DNA of 64,000 nt from Roseitranquillus sp963709765 (lineage in GTDB: Bacteria > Pseudomonadota > Alphaproteobacteria > Rhodobacterales > Rhodobacteraceae), in the NCBI GenBank assembly GCA_963709765.1, contig CAVPXL010000001.1, positions 124,001-188,000 of the forward strand. The letters run 5' to 3'. Within the stretch, counting starts at the first letter, position 1. Each line of letters opens with the position of its first letter. The notes beneath the pieces were generated by a model. That model saw nothing but the letters and a program-made list of their open reading frames with translations. It searched no databases and had not been told where the DNA came from. Shown piece after piece: positions 28,154-37,774 of the stretch. Both the position numbers and the translations under genes were made by a program.

Positions 28154-28888
28154 TCAGTCCTTGTTCTTGCCGCGATCGCTCTTGCCGTTGTCGGCGCCAC
28201 GGCCCTTGTCGCTCTTGCCACCAGCCGAATTGCCCTTGTCGCTTCCGCCGCCGGATTTGTCTTTCCCGTTGCCGCCGCTTCCGGACGCTTTGGAATTTCC
28301 ACTTTCCTTGTCCCGGCCCTTGCCCTTCCCGCCAATGTCGCGCGCCCCGGAATCCACCGCTTCGACCGACGACTTGCCTGACTTGCCGCGATCGGCCCCC
28401 TTGTCCCCTGGGCCGCTGGATGTGGTTCCAAGACCTTTGTCCACGGAAGCCTGGCCAGGGTCGGCCCCGCCCTCGGAGTTTTTACCATCCTGACCGGCGC
28501 CAGAGAGATCAGGCGAGGCAACGCCCGCGGCAGCAGCGGGGTTTCCGGCAGTACCATCAATATTTGGCGCCAGCGTCTGACGCGGCGACGTCGGGACCCC
28601 TTGGCGCTCTGTCGTCTTGTCCAAGGGCGCGGCATAGTCGCGCATGATATCGCCCGAACTGGGATTGAGCACGATTTCACGCGTGCCGCTTGGTCCCGTC
28701 GCGATGAACCGAAGTCGGCCGAGCCAGGTTCGCGAGACCCGGATCTCGCGGTATCCTTGGGCTGAAAGCTGCGCAATAATCGTCTCGCGCGATGCCGCCT
28801 TGCCTCCTGACGCCGCGAAAACGATGCCCACCGCCACGATCATCATTCCGGCAAGATGCCCAACCGCCATACGCCGCCGACGTTTCAT
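28154..28888 (-). CDS. Secreted PepSY-like protein with low-complexity Gly/Ser/Lys/Asp tail
   Basis: A 244-residue protein: signal anchor (about 5-28, after K-R-R-R-R), a short PepSY-like domain (E-T-I-I-A-Q-L-S-A-Q-G-Y-R-E-I-R-V through G-D-I-M-R-D-Y), then about 150 residues of disordered sequence rich in G, S, K and D with repeated D-K-G and K-S-D-K-G units. Family role unknown; PepSY domains are found in periplasmic regulators and inhibitors. Start chosen at 28888 for the signal; an earlier in-frame start would add an unstructured segment. Confidence 0.65.
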   Translation of the reverse strand: MKRRRRMAVGHLAGMMIVAVGIVFAASGGKAASRETIIAQLSAQGYREIRVSRTWLGRLRFIATGPSGTREIVLNPSSGDIMRDYAAPLDKTTERQGVPTSPRQTLAPNIDGTAGNPAAAAGVASPDLSGAGQDGKNSEGGADPGQASVDKGLGTTSSGPGDKGADRGKSGKSSVEAVDSGARDIGGKGKGRDKESGNSKASGSGGNGKDKSGGGSDKGNSAGGKSDKGRGADNGKSDRGKNKD

Positions 28889-29162
28889 CCTCTGTCGTGA
28901 TCCAATTCGCCAACCCATGACTCGTTTCGCCCTGCATCTGGTCTGTCGGAGTCTGCCGCCACTCCGCCATACACTGCCAGACCTGGAAGCCTTTGCAATC
29001 GGAGCCCTGACGAAGCCGGCGCCCCTGCAATGTTCTGCCGCAGCTTCATACGGACATCGGGTCACAACAAGTACAGACCCTTGAGTCAGCGAAATCGGCC
29101 GCAGGTTTATGCAGCACCCACCGGCACGATCCCGCCGTCATATATCCCGGGTTTATTGGCGA

Positions 29163-30390
29163 TCAGGTCGCGAGGTCGATGCCGAGCGCCTTGGCCACGG
29201 TGAAGATATCCTTGTCGCCCCGGCCGCACATGTTCATGCAGATCAGGTGATCGGACGGCAAGTCGGGGGCGATCTTCATGACGTGGGCGAGCGCGTGGCT
29301 GGGCTCCAGAGCCGGGATGATCCCCTCGGTCTCGCAACAAAGTGCGAAGGCTTCGAGCGCCTCACGGTCCGTGATGCTGACGTATTCCGCGCGACCGATG
29401 TCGTGCAGCCAGGAGTGTTCGGGCCCGATCCCGGGATAGTCGAGACCCGCCGAAATCGAGAATCCTTCGAGAATCTGGCCGTCGTCATCCTGCAGCAGGT
29501 AAGTCCGGTTGCCATGCAGAACGCCCGGTCGCCCGCCGGTGAGCGAGGCGCAATGCTCCATCTTGTCGTTGACGCCCTTGCCACCGGCCTCGACGCCGAT
29601 GATCCGCACACTCTTGTCGTCAAGGAATGGATAGAAAAGGCCCATAGCATTGGACCCGCCGCCGATCGCCGCGACGAGCGTGTCGGGCAGCCGACCCTCG
29701 GCCGCCGCCATCTGTTCCCGCGCTTCCTTGCCGATGATCGACTGAAAATCGCGCACCATCGCCGGATAGGGGTGCGGTCCCGCAACCGTGCCGATGCAGT
29801 AGAAGGTGTCACGCACGTTTGTCACCCAGTCGCGCAATGCGTCGTTCATGGCGTCCTTGAGCGTGCCTCGCCCCGAGGTCACCGGTACGACCTGCGCGCC
29901 GAGGAGCTTCATGCGAAAGACATTGGGGGCCTGCCGTTCAACATCGTGCGCGCCCATGTAGACGACGCATTTCAGGCCGAACTTGGCGCAGACCGTAGCC
30001 GTTGCGACGCCGTGCTGACCTGCCCCCGTCTCGGCGATGATCCGGGTCTTGCCCATGCGGCGCGCCAGCAGGATCTGGCCCAGCACGTTGTTGATCTTGT
30101 GCGCGCCGGTGTGGTTCAGCTCGTCGCGCTTGAGATAGACCTTTGCGCCGCCCAGTCGCTCGGTCAGGCGCGAGGCGTAGTACAGAGGGCTCGGCCGACC
30201 CACGTAATGAGTCCATAGGTCGTTCATCTCTTCCCAGAAACTCTGGTCGGTCTTGGCGTTCTCGTACTCCGCCTCGAGTTCAAGGATCAGCGGCATCAGA
30301 AGTCTCGGAGACAAACCGGCCTCCGAACTGGCCAAAGCGCCCATTCTCGTCGGGGCCGGTCATGAAGCTGTTGAGCAGATCCTCGGGCAT
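29163..30390 (-). CDS. trpB: Tryptophan synthase beta chain (one frame break near the N-terminus)
   Basis: Condenses indole with serine to make L-tryptophan. PLP lysine in N-H-T-G-A-H-K-I-N-N, phosphate loop G-G-G-S-N-A-M-G. The true start is ATG at 30390 (M-P-E-D-L-L-N-S-F-M then G-R-F-G-Q-F-G-G-R-F-V-S-E-T); the frame then shifts by +1 within 30299-30305. Without the extra T the protein reads S-E-T-L-M-P-L-I-L and is 408 residues, the normal length. The repaired sequence contains GACTC. It follows trpF and a GNAT gene on the same strand. Confidence 0.93.
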
Positions 30391-30576
30391 CTCGATCTCT
30401 TTTCGTTGAACGTCTCGCCACGCTGCGCTGGTTTAGCACCGGTTCTGGTCGGAGGCGATAGGAGACAAAACCGCAAGCGCGCGCAGGCGCCGATCGGGCC
30501 CGTTCACGGAAGGGCGAACCGAAACCTTCATGACGCGGACGGGTGCGGCGCGCGGCTTCGCTCGAAGCGTGCAGGC

Positions 30577-31020
30577 TCAGTCCAGGCGCTTCTTGAACCC
30601 GACATGGCTGGGTTCGTAACCCTGCCGTTCGTAGAAACGGTGCGCATCCTTGCGTCCCGCGTTGGTGGTGAACTGCAGCAATGAGCAGCCCGCGGCGCGG
30701 GCGCGAAGTTCGGCGTCCAGCAATAGGCGCGTCCCGTAGCCCCGACCGCGCAGAGCACTCGAAACCCGGACGCCCTCGATCTGGGCGCGGCGGGTCGCTC
30801 GGAGCGACAACCCGTCGAGAAAAGAAATCTGGTAACAGGCCATCACGTCGCCATTGTTGTCGCCCACCACGATCTCGTGCATCTCGTTGCCCGCTATCCT
30901 GTCGAACATGTCCAAATAGGGCGACAGATCGCTGCTTTCTCGGGTCTGGCCAAGCAGATCATCCGCCAGGAGCGCCACGATAGCCGCGACATCGCCGCGA
31001 ACGGCAACTCGAAATCTCAT
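30577..31020 (-). CDS. GNAT-family N-acetyltransferase
   Basis: A 147-residue acetyltransferase with the acetyl-CoA-binding R-x-R-G-Y/x-G-T motif (L-R-G-R-G-Y-G-T) and the C-terminal N-A-G-R-K-D-A-H-R-F-Y-E-R-Q-G-Y-E signature. Its ATG overlaps the trpF TGA (ATGA), so it is translated with trpF and sits between trpF and trpB. Substrate unknown. Confidence 0.88.
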   Translation of the reverse strand: MRFRVAVRGDVAAIVALLADDLLGQTRESSDLSPYLDMFDRIAGNEMHEIVVGDNNGDVMACYQISFLDGLSLRATRRAQIEGVRVSSALRGRGYGTRLLLDAELRARAAGCSLLQFTTNAGRKDAHRFYERQGYEPSHVGFKKRLD

Positions 31021-31658
31021 CGTGCAGCTGCGAGGAAGGCTCGAATGGCGGATGGATCCTTGCGGCCGGGCGCGCTCTCGACACCTGAACTCACATCGAG
31101 CTGACGCGCACCCGTAAGACGCATGGCTTCAGCCACGTTGCCCGGCGTCAGTCCGCCCGCCAGCATCCAAGGAACCGGCCAGCGACGTCCCGCGAGAAGT
31201 CGCCAGTCGAAAGCGAGGCCGTTGCCCCCCGGCAACAGCGCATCTGGCGGCGGTTTGGCGTCGACAAGTATCTGATCGGCCACCCGCGCCGCCTCATCCA
31301 GCAGCGGCAAATCTGCGTCGTTGGTGATGCCCACGGCCTTCATGACCGGCAGACCGTACCGGTCGCGAAGGCCGGCCACGCGCTCGGGCGTCTCGCGTCC
31401 ATGGAGCTGCAACATGTCGATCGGAACAATATCGAGAATGGCATCGAGGGTCTCGTCGGTCGCGTCGACCGTCAGAGCTACCTTGACCGGTCCCGGCGGA
31501 ACGCGCTGCGCCAGCCTTGCCGCACGAGCCGGTTCCAGCGCCCGGGGCGACGGCGGGAAGAACACGAAGCCCACATAAGCCGCTCCGCCCGCGATTGCGG
31601 CATTCAGACCAGCCTGGTCTGTCAGGCCGCAGATCTTGACGCGGACATCACGGGTCAT
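31017..31658 (-). CDS. trpF: Phosphoribosylanthranilate isomerase
   Basis: Third step of tryptophan synthesis. TIM barrel of 213 residues: V-K-I-C-G-L-T (catalytic Cys), G-F-V-F-F-P-P-S-P-R, L-Q-L-H-G, L-V-D-A-K (catalytic Asp), L-A-G-G-L-T-P-x-N-V and D-V-S-S-G-V-E phosphate-binding. Ends in an ATGA overlap with the GNAT gene. Confidence 0.96.
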   Translation of the reverse strand: MTRDVRVKICGLTDQAGLNAAIAGGAAYVGFVFFPPSPRALEPARAARLAQRVPPGPVKVALTVDATDETLDAILDIVPIDMLQLHGRETPERVAGLRDRYGLPVMKAVGITNDADLPLLDEAARVADQILVDAKPPPDALLPGGNGLAFDWRLLAGRRWPVPWMLAGGLTPGNVAEAMRLTGARQLDVSSGVESAPGRKDPSAIRAFLAAAR

Positions 31659-31661
31659 GGA

Positions 31662-32024
31662 TCAGCGCGGAACACTGCCGTCTTCAAGCAAGGCCAGAAC
31701 ATCGTCGCCCCGCCCGCCCGCACCCGGTTGCCGCAGGCGGCCGACCTCCCGAGCAAGCCGCTCCTTTTCGCGCCGCTCGCGGCGGGCCTCGGCCCGATAG
31801 CGGTGCTCGCGCGCCCACTCGATCACGAAACCGATGAACAACCCGATCGCGAGCCCGAGCAGCACCACGAGAAAAAGCGGCAGCGACAGCTGCCAGCTGT
31901 AACCCAGGAACCCCGAAAGTTCGCCCGGCAGCAGTCGCAGCGTCACCGGATCGCGGTTCGCCAGCGCGACGATCACAAGGCAGACGGCCAGAAGGCCGAG
32001 GAAGGCGTACTTGATGTAACGCAT
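31662..32024 (-). CDS. LapA-domain (DUF1049) membrane protein
   Basis: A 120-residue protein with two membrane helices (about 5-22 and 45-70) and a charged cytoplasmic coiled tail (E-A-R-R-E-R-R-E-K-E-R-L-A). Matches LapA/DUF1049 lipopolysaccharide-assembly-type proteins, which are regularly found between ihfB and trpF in Rhodobacterales. Start ATG shares one base with the ihfB stop. Confidence 0.85.
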   Translation of the reverse strand: MRYIKYAFLGLLAVCLVIVALANRDPVTLRLLPGELSGFLGYSWQLSLPLFLVVLLGLAIGLFIGFVIEWAREHRYRAEARRERREKERLAREVGRLRQPGAGGRGDDVLALLEDGSVPR

Positions 32025-32317
32025 CAGCTGTCGCTCGATTTCCCGTTCAATCTGTCACGCAGGAGCTTACCGGTCTTGAAGAATGGAACGTGTTTCTCCT
32101 CGACCTCGACCGACTCGCCCGTGCGCGGGTTGCGGCCGGTACGGGCGTCCCGTTTCTTGACCGAGAAAGCCCCGAAGCCGCGAAGTTCCACCCGATCACC
32201 ACGGGCCATCGCTTCTACGATTTCTTCGAAGATCGTATTCACGATCCGCTCGACGTCGCGCTGATAGAGGTGCGGGTTCTCTTCGGCGATCTTCTGTATC
32301 AGTTCTGATCGGATCAT
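32024..32317 (-). CDS. ihfB: Integration host factor beta subunit
   Basis: DNA-bending nucleoid protein, 97 residues: M-I-R-S-E-L-I-Q-K-I, the beta-arm R-x-N-P-R-T-G (G-R-N-P-R-T-G-E-S-V) and V-P-x-F-K-x-G-K-x-L-R-D-R-L. Start chosen at the family N-terminus, with AGGACAC upstream; the longer frame is not conserved-looking. It follows rpsA in the usual alphaproteobacterial order. Confidence 0.96.
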   Translation of the reverse strand: MIRSELIQKIAEENPHLYQRDVERIVNTIFEEIVEAMARGDRVELRGFGAFSVKKRDARTGRNPRTGESVEVEEKHVPFFKTGKLLRDRLNGKSSDS

Positions 32318-32862
32318 CCGCAGGTGTCCTCCCAAGCCAGCGTCCCGCGCCCGGAAGGCGCCGCGTCTTGCACTATAGTCGCCCACGCGGCCATGTGAAA
32401 CACGCCGCTAGCTTATTCTAGCGGACAATGCACCGATATCCATTGATCTTTTGTACTAATCGGGCGCCGGACTCCCAGGGCAGACTTGGCCCGATCCGAT
32501 CGGCGGCAAGAAGAGACCACGGCGAGAAGTGTGTCAATTTGCACTCCAACCCAAAGTTAGGGCTCAGATCGGCCATGATGCGGCAATCTGGGGGCTACTT
32601 CCATCGTTGACAGAAACAGCGCCGGGGATCGGCCCCGCTTGAGGTTCGACATCCCCGCCGCGCCACAGGCCCAGGAGGCGATGTCTGGCCCAATTCGCGC
32701 CCGGCCGGAACTGGCCCGTTCAGCCGTATAGTGGGTGTAGTTCGATGAACCGTCGCCTCCCCTATGGGCGTCGAGACCACCGCGCCGGCTCAGCCGAATT
32801 GAGATCACACCAACCGGCGAGAGCCGATTGGCATAAAGGGGGCCAGTCGGGGCCTCAAAAGA
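32318..32862. other. Long ihfB upstream region
   Basis: About 545 bp without a recognisable gene, between ihfB and the rpsA terminator. It is markedly less GC-rich around 32400-32600. It contains an inverted repeat CCGCTAG-cttatt-CTAGCGG at 32405-32424, and presumably the ihfB promoter. No small RNA or riboswitch could be recognised. Confidence 0.5.
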
Positions 32863-32887
32863 AAAGCCCCGCCATTGGCGGGGCTTT
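32863..32887 (-). terminator. rpsA rho-independent terminator
   Basis: Perfect 11-bp stem AAAGCCCCGCC / GGCGGGGCTTT with loop ATT. On the minus strand it is followed by TTCTTTTGAG, a good T-rich tail, 25 bp after the rpsA stop codon. Confidence 0.9.
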
Positions 32888-32912
32888 CAAGACTTCCAGA
32901 TGCGTCGGTAGC

Positions 32913-34586
32913 TTACTTGTCGCCCTTGAGCGCCGCTCCGAGAATGTCGCCCAGAGACGCGCCCGAGGCGGACGAGCCGTACTGTTCGACCGCTTCCTTC
33001 TCTTCGGCGATCTCGCGTGCCTTGATCGAAAGGCCCAGACGACGGGTCTTGGAATCGACGTTGGTCACACGCACATCGAGCTTGTCACCGACCTGGAAAC
33101 GTTCGGGACGCTGCTCGGCCCGATCGCGGCTGAGGTCGGAGCGGCGGATGAAGGATTTGGCACCTTCGTACTCCACCTCGATACCGCCATCCTCGATGGC
33201 CGTGACCGTGACGGTCACGATCGAGCCGCGCTTCACACCCCCGACCGCTTCGGCGAAACTGTCGTCCAGAGCCTTGATCGAGAGACTGATGCGCTCCTTG
33301 TCGGTATCGACCTCGGTGACCACCGCCTTGACTTCGTCGCCCTTGCGGTAGTTGGCCATGGCGTCCTCGCCCCGCTGCTCCCAGCTGAGATCAGAGAGGT
33401 GCACCATGCCATCGATGTCGCCGGGGAGGCCCACGAACAGACCGAACTCGGTGATGTTCTTGACCTCACCCTCGACCACGGTGCCTTCGGGGTGAGTCTC
33501 GGCAAAGACCTCCCACGGGTTGCGCATGGTCTGCTTGAGGCCAAGCGACACGCGGCGCTTGGCGCTGTCGATCTCGAGCACCATCACCTCGACCTCCTGA
33601 GAAGTGGAGACGATCTTGCCCGGATGGACGTTCTTCTTGGTCCAGCTCATCTCGGAGACGTGCACGAGCCCCTCGACCCCCGGCTCCAGCTCCACGAAGG
33701 CGCCGTAATCGGTGATGTTGGTCACGCGGCCGGTATGAACGCTTTCCAGCGGGAACTTGGCTTCGACGGCATCCCACGGATCATCCTGCAGCTGCTTGAG
33801 GCCAAGCGAGATGCGGTGCGTCTCCTTGTTGACCTTGATGACCTGCACCTTGATCGTCTCGCCGATGGAGACGATCTCGGACGGATGGTTGACCCGGCGC
33901 CACGCCATGTCGGTGACGTGCAGCAGACCGTCGACGCCGCCGAGGTCGACGAACGCGCCGTACTCGGTGATGTTCTTGACCACGCCGTCGATCGCCTGGC
34001 CTTCGGTCAGCTTAGCGATGACCTCGGCACGCTGCTCGGCGCGGCTCTCCTCGAGGATCGCGCGGCGCGACACGACGATGTTGCCGCGGCGGCGGTCCAT
34101 CTTGAGGATCTGGAACGGCTGCTTCATGCCCATGAGCGGGCCGGCATCGCGCACCGGGCGCACGTCGACCTGGCTGCCCGGCAGGAACGCCACGGCGCCG
34201 CCCAGGTCGACCGTGAAGCCGCCCTTGACCCGCCCGAAGATCGCGCCCTCGACGCGGTTCTCGTCGGCGTAGGCCTTCTCGAGCTTGTCCCAGGCCGCCT
34301 CGCGGCGGGCCTTGTCACGGCTGATCGAGGCTTCGCCGCGGGCATTCTCGACCCGGTCGAGATAGACCTCGACCTCGTCGCCCACTTCCAGCTCGGCCGG
34401 TTCGCCGGGATTTGCGAATTCCTTGAGATCGACGCGGCCTTCCATCTTGTAGCCGACGTCGATGATGGCCTGTCCCGCCTCGATGGCGATGACTTTGCCT
34501 TTGACAACCGAACCCTCGTCCGGCGTGTCGATTTCGAAGCTTTCGTTCAGGAGGGCTTCGAATTCCTCCATGGATGAATTGGACAT
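32913..34586 (-). CDS. rpsA: 30S ribosomal protein S1
   Basis: A 557-residue mRNA-binding ribosomal protein with six S1/OB-fold repeats. Several repeats show V-x-N-I-T-x-Y/F-G-A/L-F-V and H-x-S-E/D-M/L-S-W motifs (for example V-V-K-N-I-T-E-Y-G-A-F-V-D, V-H-V-S-E-M-S-W). Normal length. Follows cmk and precedes ihfB. Confidence 0.97.
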   Translation of the reverse strand: MSNSSMEEFEALLNESFEIDTPDEGSVVKGKVIAIEAGQAIIDVGYKMEGRVDLKEFANPGEPAELEVGDEVEVYLDRVENARGEASISRDKARREAAWDKLEKAYADENRVEGAIFGRVKGGFTVDLGGAVAFLPGSQVDVRPVRDAGPLMGMKQPFQILKMDRRRGNIVVSRRAILEESRAEQRAEVIAKLTEGQAIDGVVKNITEYGAFVDLGGVDGLLHVTDMAWRRVNHPSEIVSIGETIKVQVIKVNKETHRISLGLKQLQDDPWDAVEAKFPLESVHTGRVTNITDYGAFVELEPGVEGLVHVSEMSWTKKNVHPGKIVSTSQEVEVMVLEIDSAKRRVSLGLKQTMRNPWEVFAETHPEGTVVEGEVKNITEFGLFVGLPGDIDGMVHLSDLSWEQRGEDAMANYRKGDEVKAVVTEVDTDKERISLSIKALDDSFAEAVGGVKRGSIVTVTVTAIEDGGIEVEYEGAKSFIRRSDLSRDRAEQRPERFQVGDKLDVRVTNVDSKTRRLGLSIKAREIAEEKEAVEQYGSSASGASLGDILGAALKGDK

Positions 34587-34694
34587 GCGGTAGCGTTGTT
34601 TCCTATTCTCAATGGTTTATCTGGCCAGGCGGTTGTCTCCGCCGGTCTTTGGTCAGCTTTTGGCGCATCGCGGATGAACGAAATCAGGGCCGGA

Positions 34695-35315
34695 TTAGGT
34701 CCGACCCTGCCCAAGTCTCTCGTTCACGACCGTTACCGCCGTTTCGACGGCCGCTTCTATAGCGAGATCGGTGGTGTCTAGCAAGACTGCATCCTCAGCG
34801 GGCCGCATGGGCGCAGCATCGCGGCTGGCGTCGCGCGCGTCACGCGCCCGCAGGTCGGAAAGCACCTGCGCCTCAGTCATCGCCTCATCCTCGGGTGCCC
34901 GCTCCAGCCAGCGACGGTGTGCCCGCGTATGGTCGCTCGCCGTCACGAAGAGTTTCACCTCGGCGTCCGAGCAGATGACCGTCCCGATATCTCGGCCGTC
35001 AAGCACCGCCCCCCCTTCACGACGGGCGAAATTGCGCTGGAACTCCTTGAGCGCCGCGCGCACGCCGGGCATGGCCGCGACCCGACTTGCGGCCTGGGCG
35101 ACCGAAGGCGATCGCAGGTCGCCTCGCTCCAGATCGGCCGGCGTAAGGCCACTTGCCGCCGCGGTCGGATCGGCGCCCGTAAGAACCTGCCGGGCAACGG
35201 CTCGATAGAGCAATCCCGTATCGAGATAGGCGAACCCGTACCGTGCGGCCAAGGCCCGGCCGATTGTCCCCTTGCCCGCCGCAGCCGGCCCGTCGATAGC
35301 AATGGTGAACTTCAT
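34695..35315 (-). CDS. cmk: Cytidylate kinase
   Basis: Phosphorylates CMP/dCMP. P-loop G-P-A-A-A-G-K-G-T, Y-L-D-T-G-L-L-Y-R, L-D-G-R-D-I-G-T. 206 residues, normal for the family. Lies between aroA and rpsA as in other alphaproteobacteria. Confidence 0.96.
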   Translation of the reverse strand: MKFTIAIDGPAAAGKGTIGRALAARYGFAYLDTGLLYRAVARQVLTGADPTAAASGLTPADLERGDLRSPSVAQAASRVAAMPGVRAALKEFQRNFARREGGAVLDGRDIGTVICSDAEVKLFVTASDHTRAHRRWLERAPEDEAMTEAQVLSDLRARDARDASRDAAPMRPAEDAVLLDTTDLAIEAAVETAVTVVNERLGQGRT

Positions 35316-35458
35316 GAAAATGCCACCCGCCGCTGCGTCGAACGCCAGGTCCCTTCTTTAAAGCCGCCTCTTTCGAACCATCTCGCGTGTCGCCTGATCT
35401 GGCTGAATTCCATAAATCGTGCTCGCCGCGCCTTTGTCGGCCAGGCGCGCCGACGCCA

Positions 35459-36817
35459 TCATCCGCGCGCCTCGGCCGTCTCATGCTCCAGTTCGGCCCC
35501 GAGCCGCGTCATCAGTGCCAGGAAATTCGGAAAGGACGTCGCGATTGGCGCAGCATCGTCGATCGTAACCGGCGCTTTTGCCGCCAGACCCAGAACGAGG
35601 AACGACATGGCGATCCGATGATCAAGCTGCGCGGCTACCGTCGCGCCCCCCGGAACGCCGCCCAGCCCGCGTCCATGCACCACAAGCGTATCGGGATCCT
35701 GCTCCACCGCGACACCGCACGCCTCGAGACCTCGGGCCATGGCGTCAATCCGGTCGCTCTCCTTCACGCGCAGCTCCGCCACGCCGCGCATCACCGTCGT
35801 GCCCTCGGCATTCGCAGCCAGAACGGCAAGGATCGGAAACTCGTCGATCATGCTCGGTGCCCGCTCGGGAGGCACCTCGACGCCTGTCAGTGGTCCGTGT
35901 CGCGCAACCAGGTCGGCGACCGGCTCGCCCCCCTCCTCGTGCGCATTCTCCAACGCCAGGTCGGCCCCCATCTCGAGCAAGGTTTCGTAAAGACCCGACC
36001 GTGTGGCATTCAGGCCGATCCCGGGCAGCCGTACTTCCGAGCCCGCCACGAGAAGTGCCGCCGCGACAGGAAAGGCCGCGGAGGACGGATCGCGTGGTAC
36101 CACGATGCTCTGCGGCGTCAGCTCCGGCTGGCCGACCAGGCTCACGACGCGCCCGCCCGGTCCGTCCTCGCTCCTGATCTCGGCCCCGAAACCCGCAAGC
36201 ATGCGCTCGGTATGATCCCGCGTCGGTTCCCGCTCGATTATGACGGTTTCGCCCGGCGCGTTCAGTCCCGCCAGCAGAATCGCCGATTTCACCTGAGCCG
36301 AGGCAACAGGAAGTGTGTAGCGCACCGGCACCGCTTCGCCCGTCCCGATCAGCGTCAGCGGCAGGCGCCCACCTGACCGTCCGACCGCACGCGCTCCGAA
36401 TTCGGAGAGCGGGTCGGTGATCCGCCCCATTGGCCGGCTCCGGAGGCTGGCGTCCCCGGTGAAGGTTGCGGCGACCGGCGAGGTGGCCATCGCCCCCATG
36501 ATGAGCCGGACACCGGTTCCCGAATTGCCGCAATCGATGACGTCGGCCGGCTCTGCGAATCCCCCGACGCCCACGCCGTGAACAGACCAGGTTTCGCCCA
36601 CGCGTTCGATCGCAGCGCCGAAAGCTGTCATGGCAGCGGCTGTGCCGAGCACGTCGTCGCCTTCAAGAAGGCCGCGGATGCGGGTTTCCCCAACCGCAAG
36701 CGCCCCCAGAATGAGCGATCGGTGACTGATCGACTTGTCGCCGGGAATCTCGGCAACGCCCGAGAGTGGTCCAGACGGACGCGCCGTCATCGGTGTTTTC
36801 GCTGAATGCCCTGCCAT
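35459..36817 (-). CDS. aroA: 3-phosphoshikimate 1-carboxyvinyltransferase (EPSP synthase)
   Basis: Shikimate pathway enzyme joining PEP to shikimate-3-phosphate. G-D-K-S-I-S-H-R-S-L-I-L-G at the N-terminus, D-C-G-N-S-G-T-G-V-R, R-P-M-G-R-I-T-D-P-L, and the late D-E-F-P-I-L/A-V-L-A and K-E-S-D-R motifs. About 452 residues from the ATG at 36817; an in-frame upstream extension is less conserved-looking. Complete enzyme. Confidence 0.95.
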   Translation of the reverse strand: MAGHSAKTPMTARPSGPLSGVAEIPGDKSISHRSLILGALAVGETRIRGLLEGDDVLGTAAAMTAFGAAIERVGETWSVHGVGVGGFAEPADVIDCGNSGTGVRLIMGAMATSPVAATFTGDASLRSRPMGRITDPLSEFGARAVGRSGGRLPLTLIGTGEAVPVRYTLPVASAQVKSAILLAGLNAPGETVIIEREPTRDHTERMLAGFGAEIRSEDGPGGRVVSLVGQPELTPQSIVVPRDPSSAAFPVAAALLVAGSEVRLPGIGLNATRSGLYETLLEMGADLALENAHEEGGEPVADLVARHGPLTGVEVPPERAPSMIDEFPILAVLAANAEGTTVMRGVAELRVKESDRIDAMARGLEACGVAVEQDPDTLVVHGRGLGGVPGGATVAAQLDHRIAMSFLVLGLAAKAPVTIDDAAPIATSFPNFLALMTRLGAELEHETAEARG

Positions 36818-36887
36818 CGCCGCCTTCTCGTCCGCGCCTGCCCTTAGCCGCTTGACCGGGTCCGGTCCACCCGCCAATTCGGGCAGG

Positions 36888-37610
36888 TCACAGACTCTCG
36901 CGAAGCCGACGGAAGGTTAGATAGTGCGGAATCCGACCGTTCTGAACGGCCTTGGCCTCGTATCGCGTGCGCGTCCAGTCGGCCCAGGGCGTGTGCAAAT
37001 CGGCAGGATCCTGCGCCACGCGCTCGAACCCGGATGCCGGCACCTCCTCCAGTGTCTGCCGCACGTAGTCGGGAATGTCGGTCGCCACGCGAAACTCCGC
37101 TCCCGGCGCCATCACCCGGGCAAGCGGCCCGAGATGTTCGGGGGTCACGAAACGTCGCCGGTGATGGCGCGCCTTCGGCCACGGGTCCGGGTAGAGCAGA
37201 AACGCCCGGTCGATCGAGGCCGGTGGCAGGACGTCGAAGAGATCGCGCACGTCTCCCGGATGGATCGCCACATTGTCGAGCTGCGCTGCGCGGATCTTGC
37301 CGAGGAGCATCGCCACACCGTTGATGAACGGCTCCGCACCCAGGATGGCGACCTGCGGATTCCGCGCGGCCTGATGCACCATGTGCTCACCGCCTCCGAA
37401 ACCGATCTCGAGCCAGAGCGGACGCATACCGAAACGGCGGTTGATGTCCAGCGGAGCACGACCGGGGTTCTCGTCCCGACCGACAGGACCGGGCGAAAGC
37501 GCGGCGAGATCCTCGGAGAGATAGGTGCGCTGGCTGTCGCGCAGCCGCTTGCCGCGCCGGCGGCCATAGAAATTGCGCCGGCTGGCGGCGTCCTGATGCG
37601 TATCGTCCAT
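36888..37610 (-). CDS. trmB: tRNA (guanine-N7)-methyltransferase
   Basis: Makes m7G46 in tRNA. R-N-F-Y-G-R-R-R-G-K, L-E-I-G-F-G-G-G-E-H (SAM site), G-A-E-P-F-I-N-G-V-A, L-L-Y-P-D-P-W-P-K-A-R-H-H-R-R-R and T-R-Y-E-A-K. About 240 residues from ATG 37610. Starts at 37619 or 37649 are equally possible because no clear ribosome-binding site distinguishes them. Confidence 0.93.
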   Translation of the reverse strand: MDDTHQDAASRRNFYGRRRGKRLRDSQRTYLSEDLAALSPGPVGRDENPGRAPLDINRRFGMRPLWLEIGFGGGEHMVHQAARNPQVAILGAEPFINGVAMLLGKIRAAQLDNVAIHPGDVRDLFDVLPPASIDRAFLLYPDPWPKARHHRRRFVTPEHLGPLARVMAPGAEFRVATDIPDYVRQTLEEVPASGFERVAQDPADLHTPWADWTRTRYEAKAVQNGRIPHYLTFRRLRESL

Positions 37611-37774
37611 GCCGGGCATCTGCCCGCCGGCGGCGATGCGGTCAACCATCGGAAGCGACCCGGCCCGTCTCGGCGCCCCTCTCCAGGAAGACCCTGATGC
37701 GTACCGCCCGCACGCAAGCACCGACCGCACGAAGTGCCAGAAGGCTCACGCCGCGCAAGCGGCGTTCCGCCGGA

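Noticed and set aside
32745..34577. 610-codon plus-strand frame opposite rpsA
   Set aside because: Antisense shadow of ribosomal protein S1; no recognisable domain of its own.
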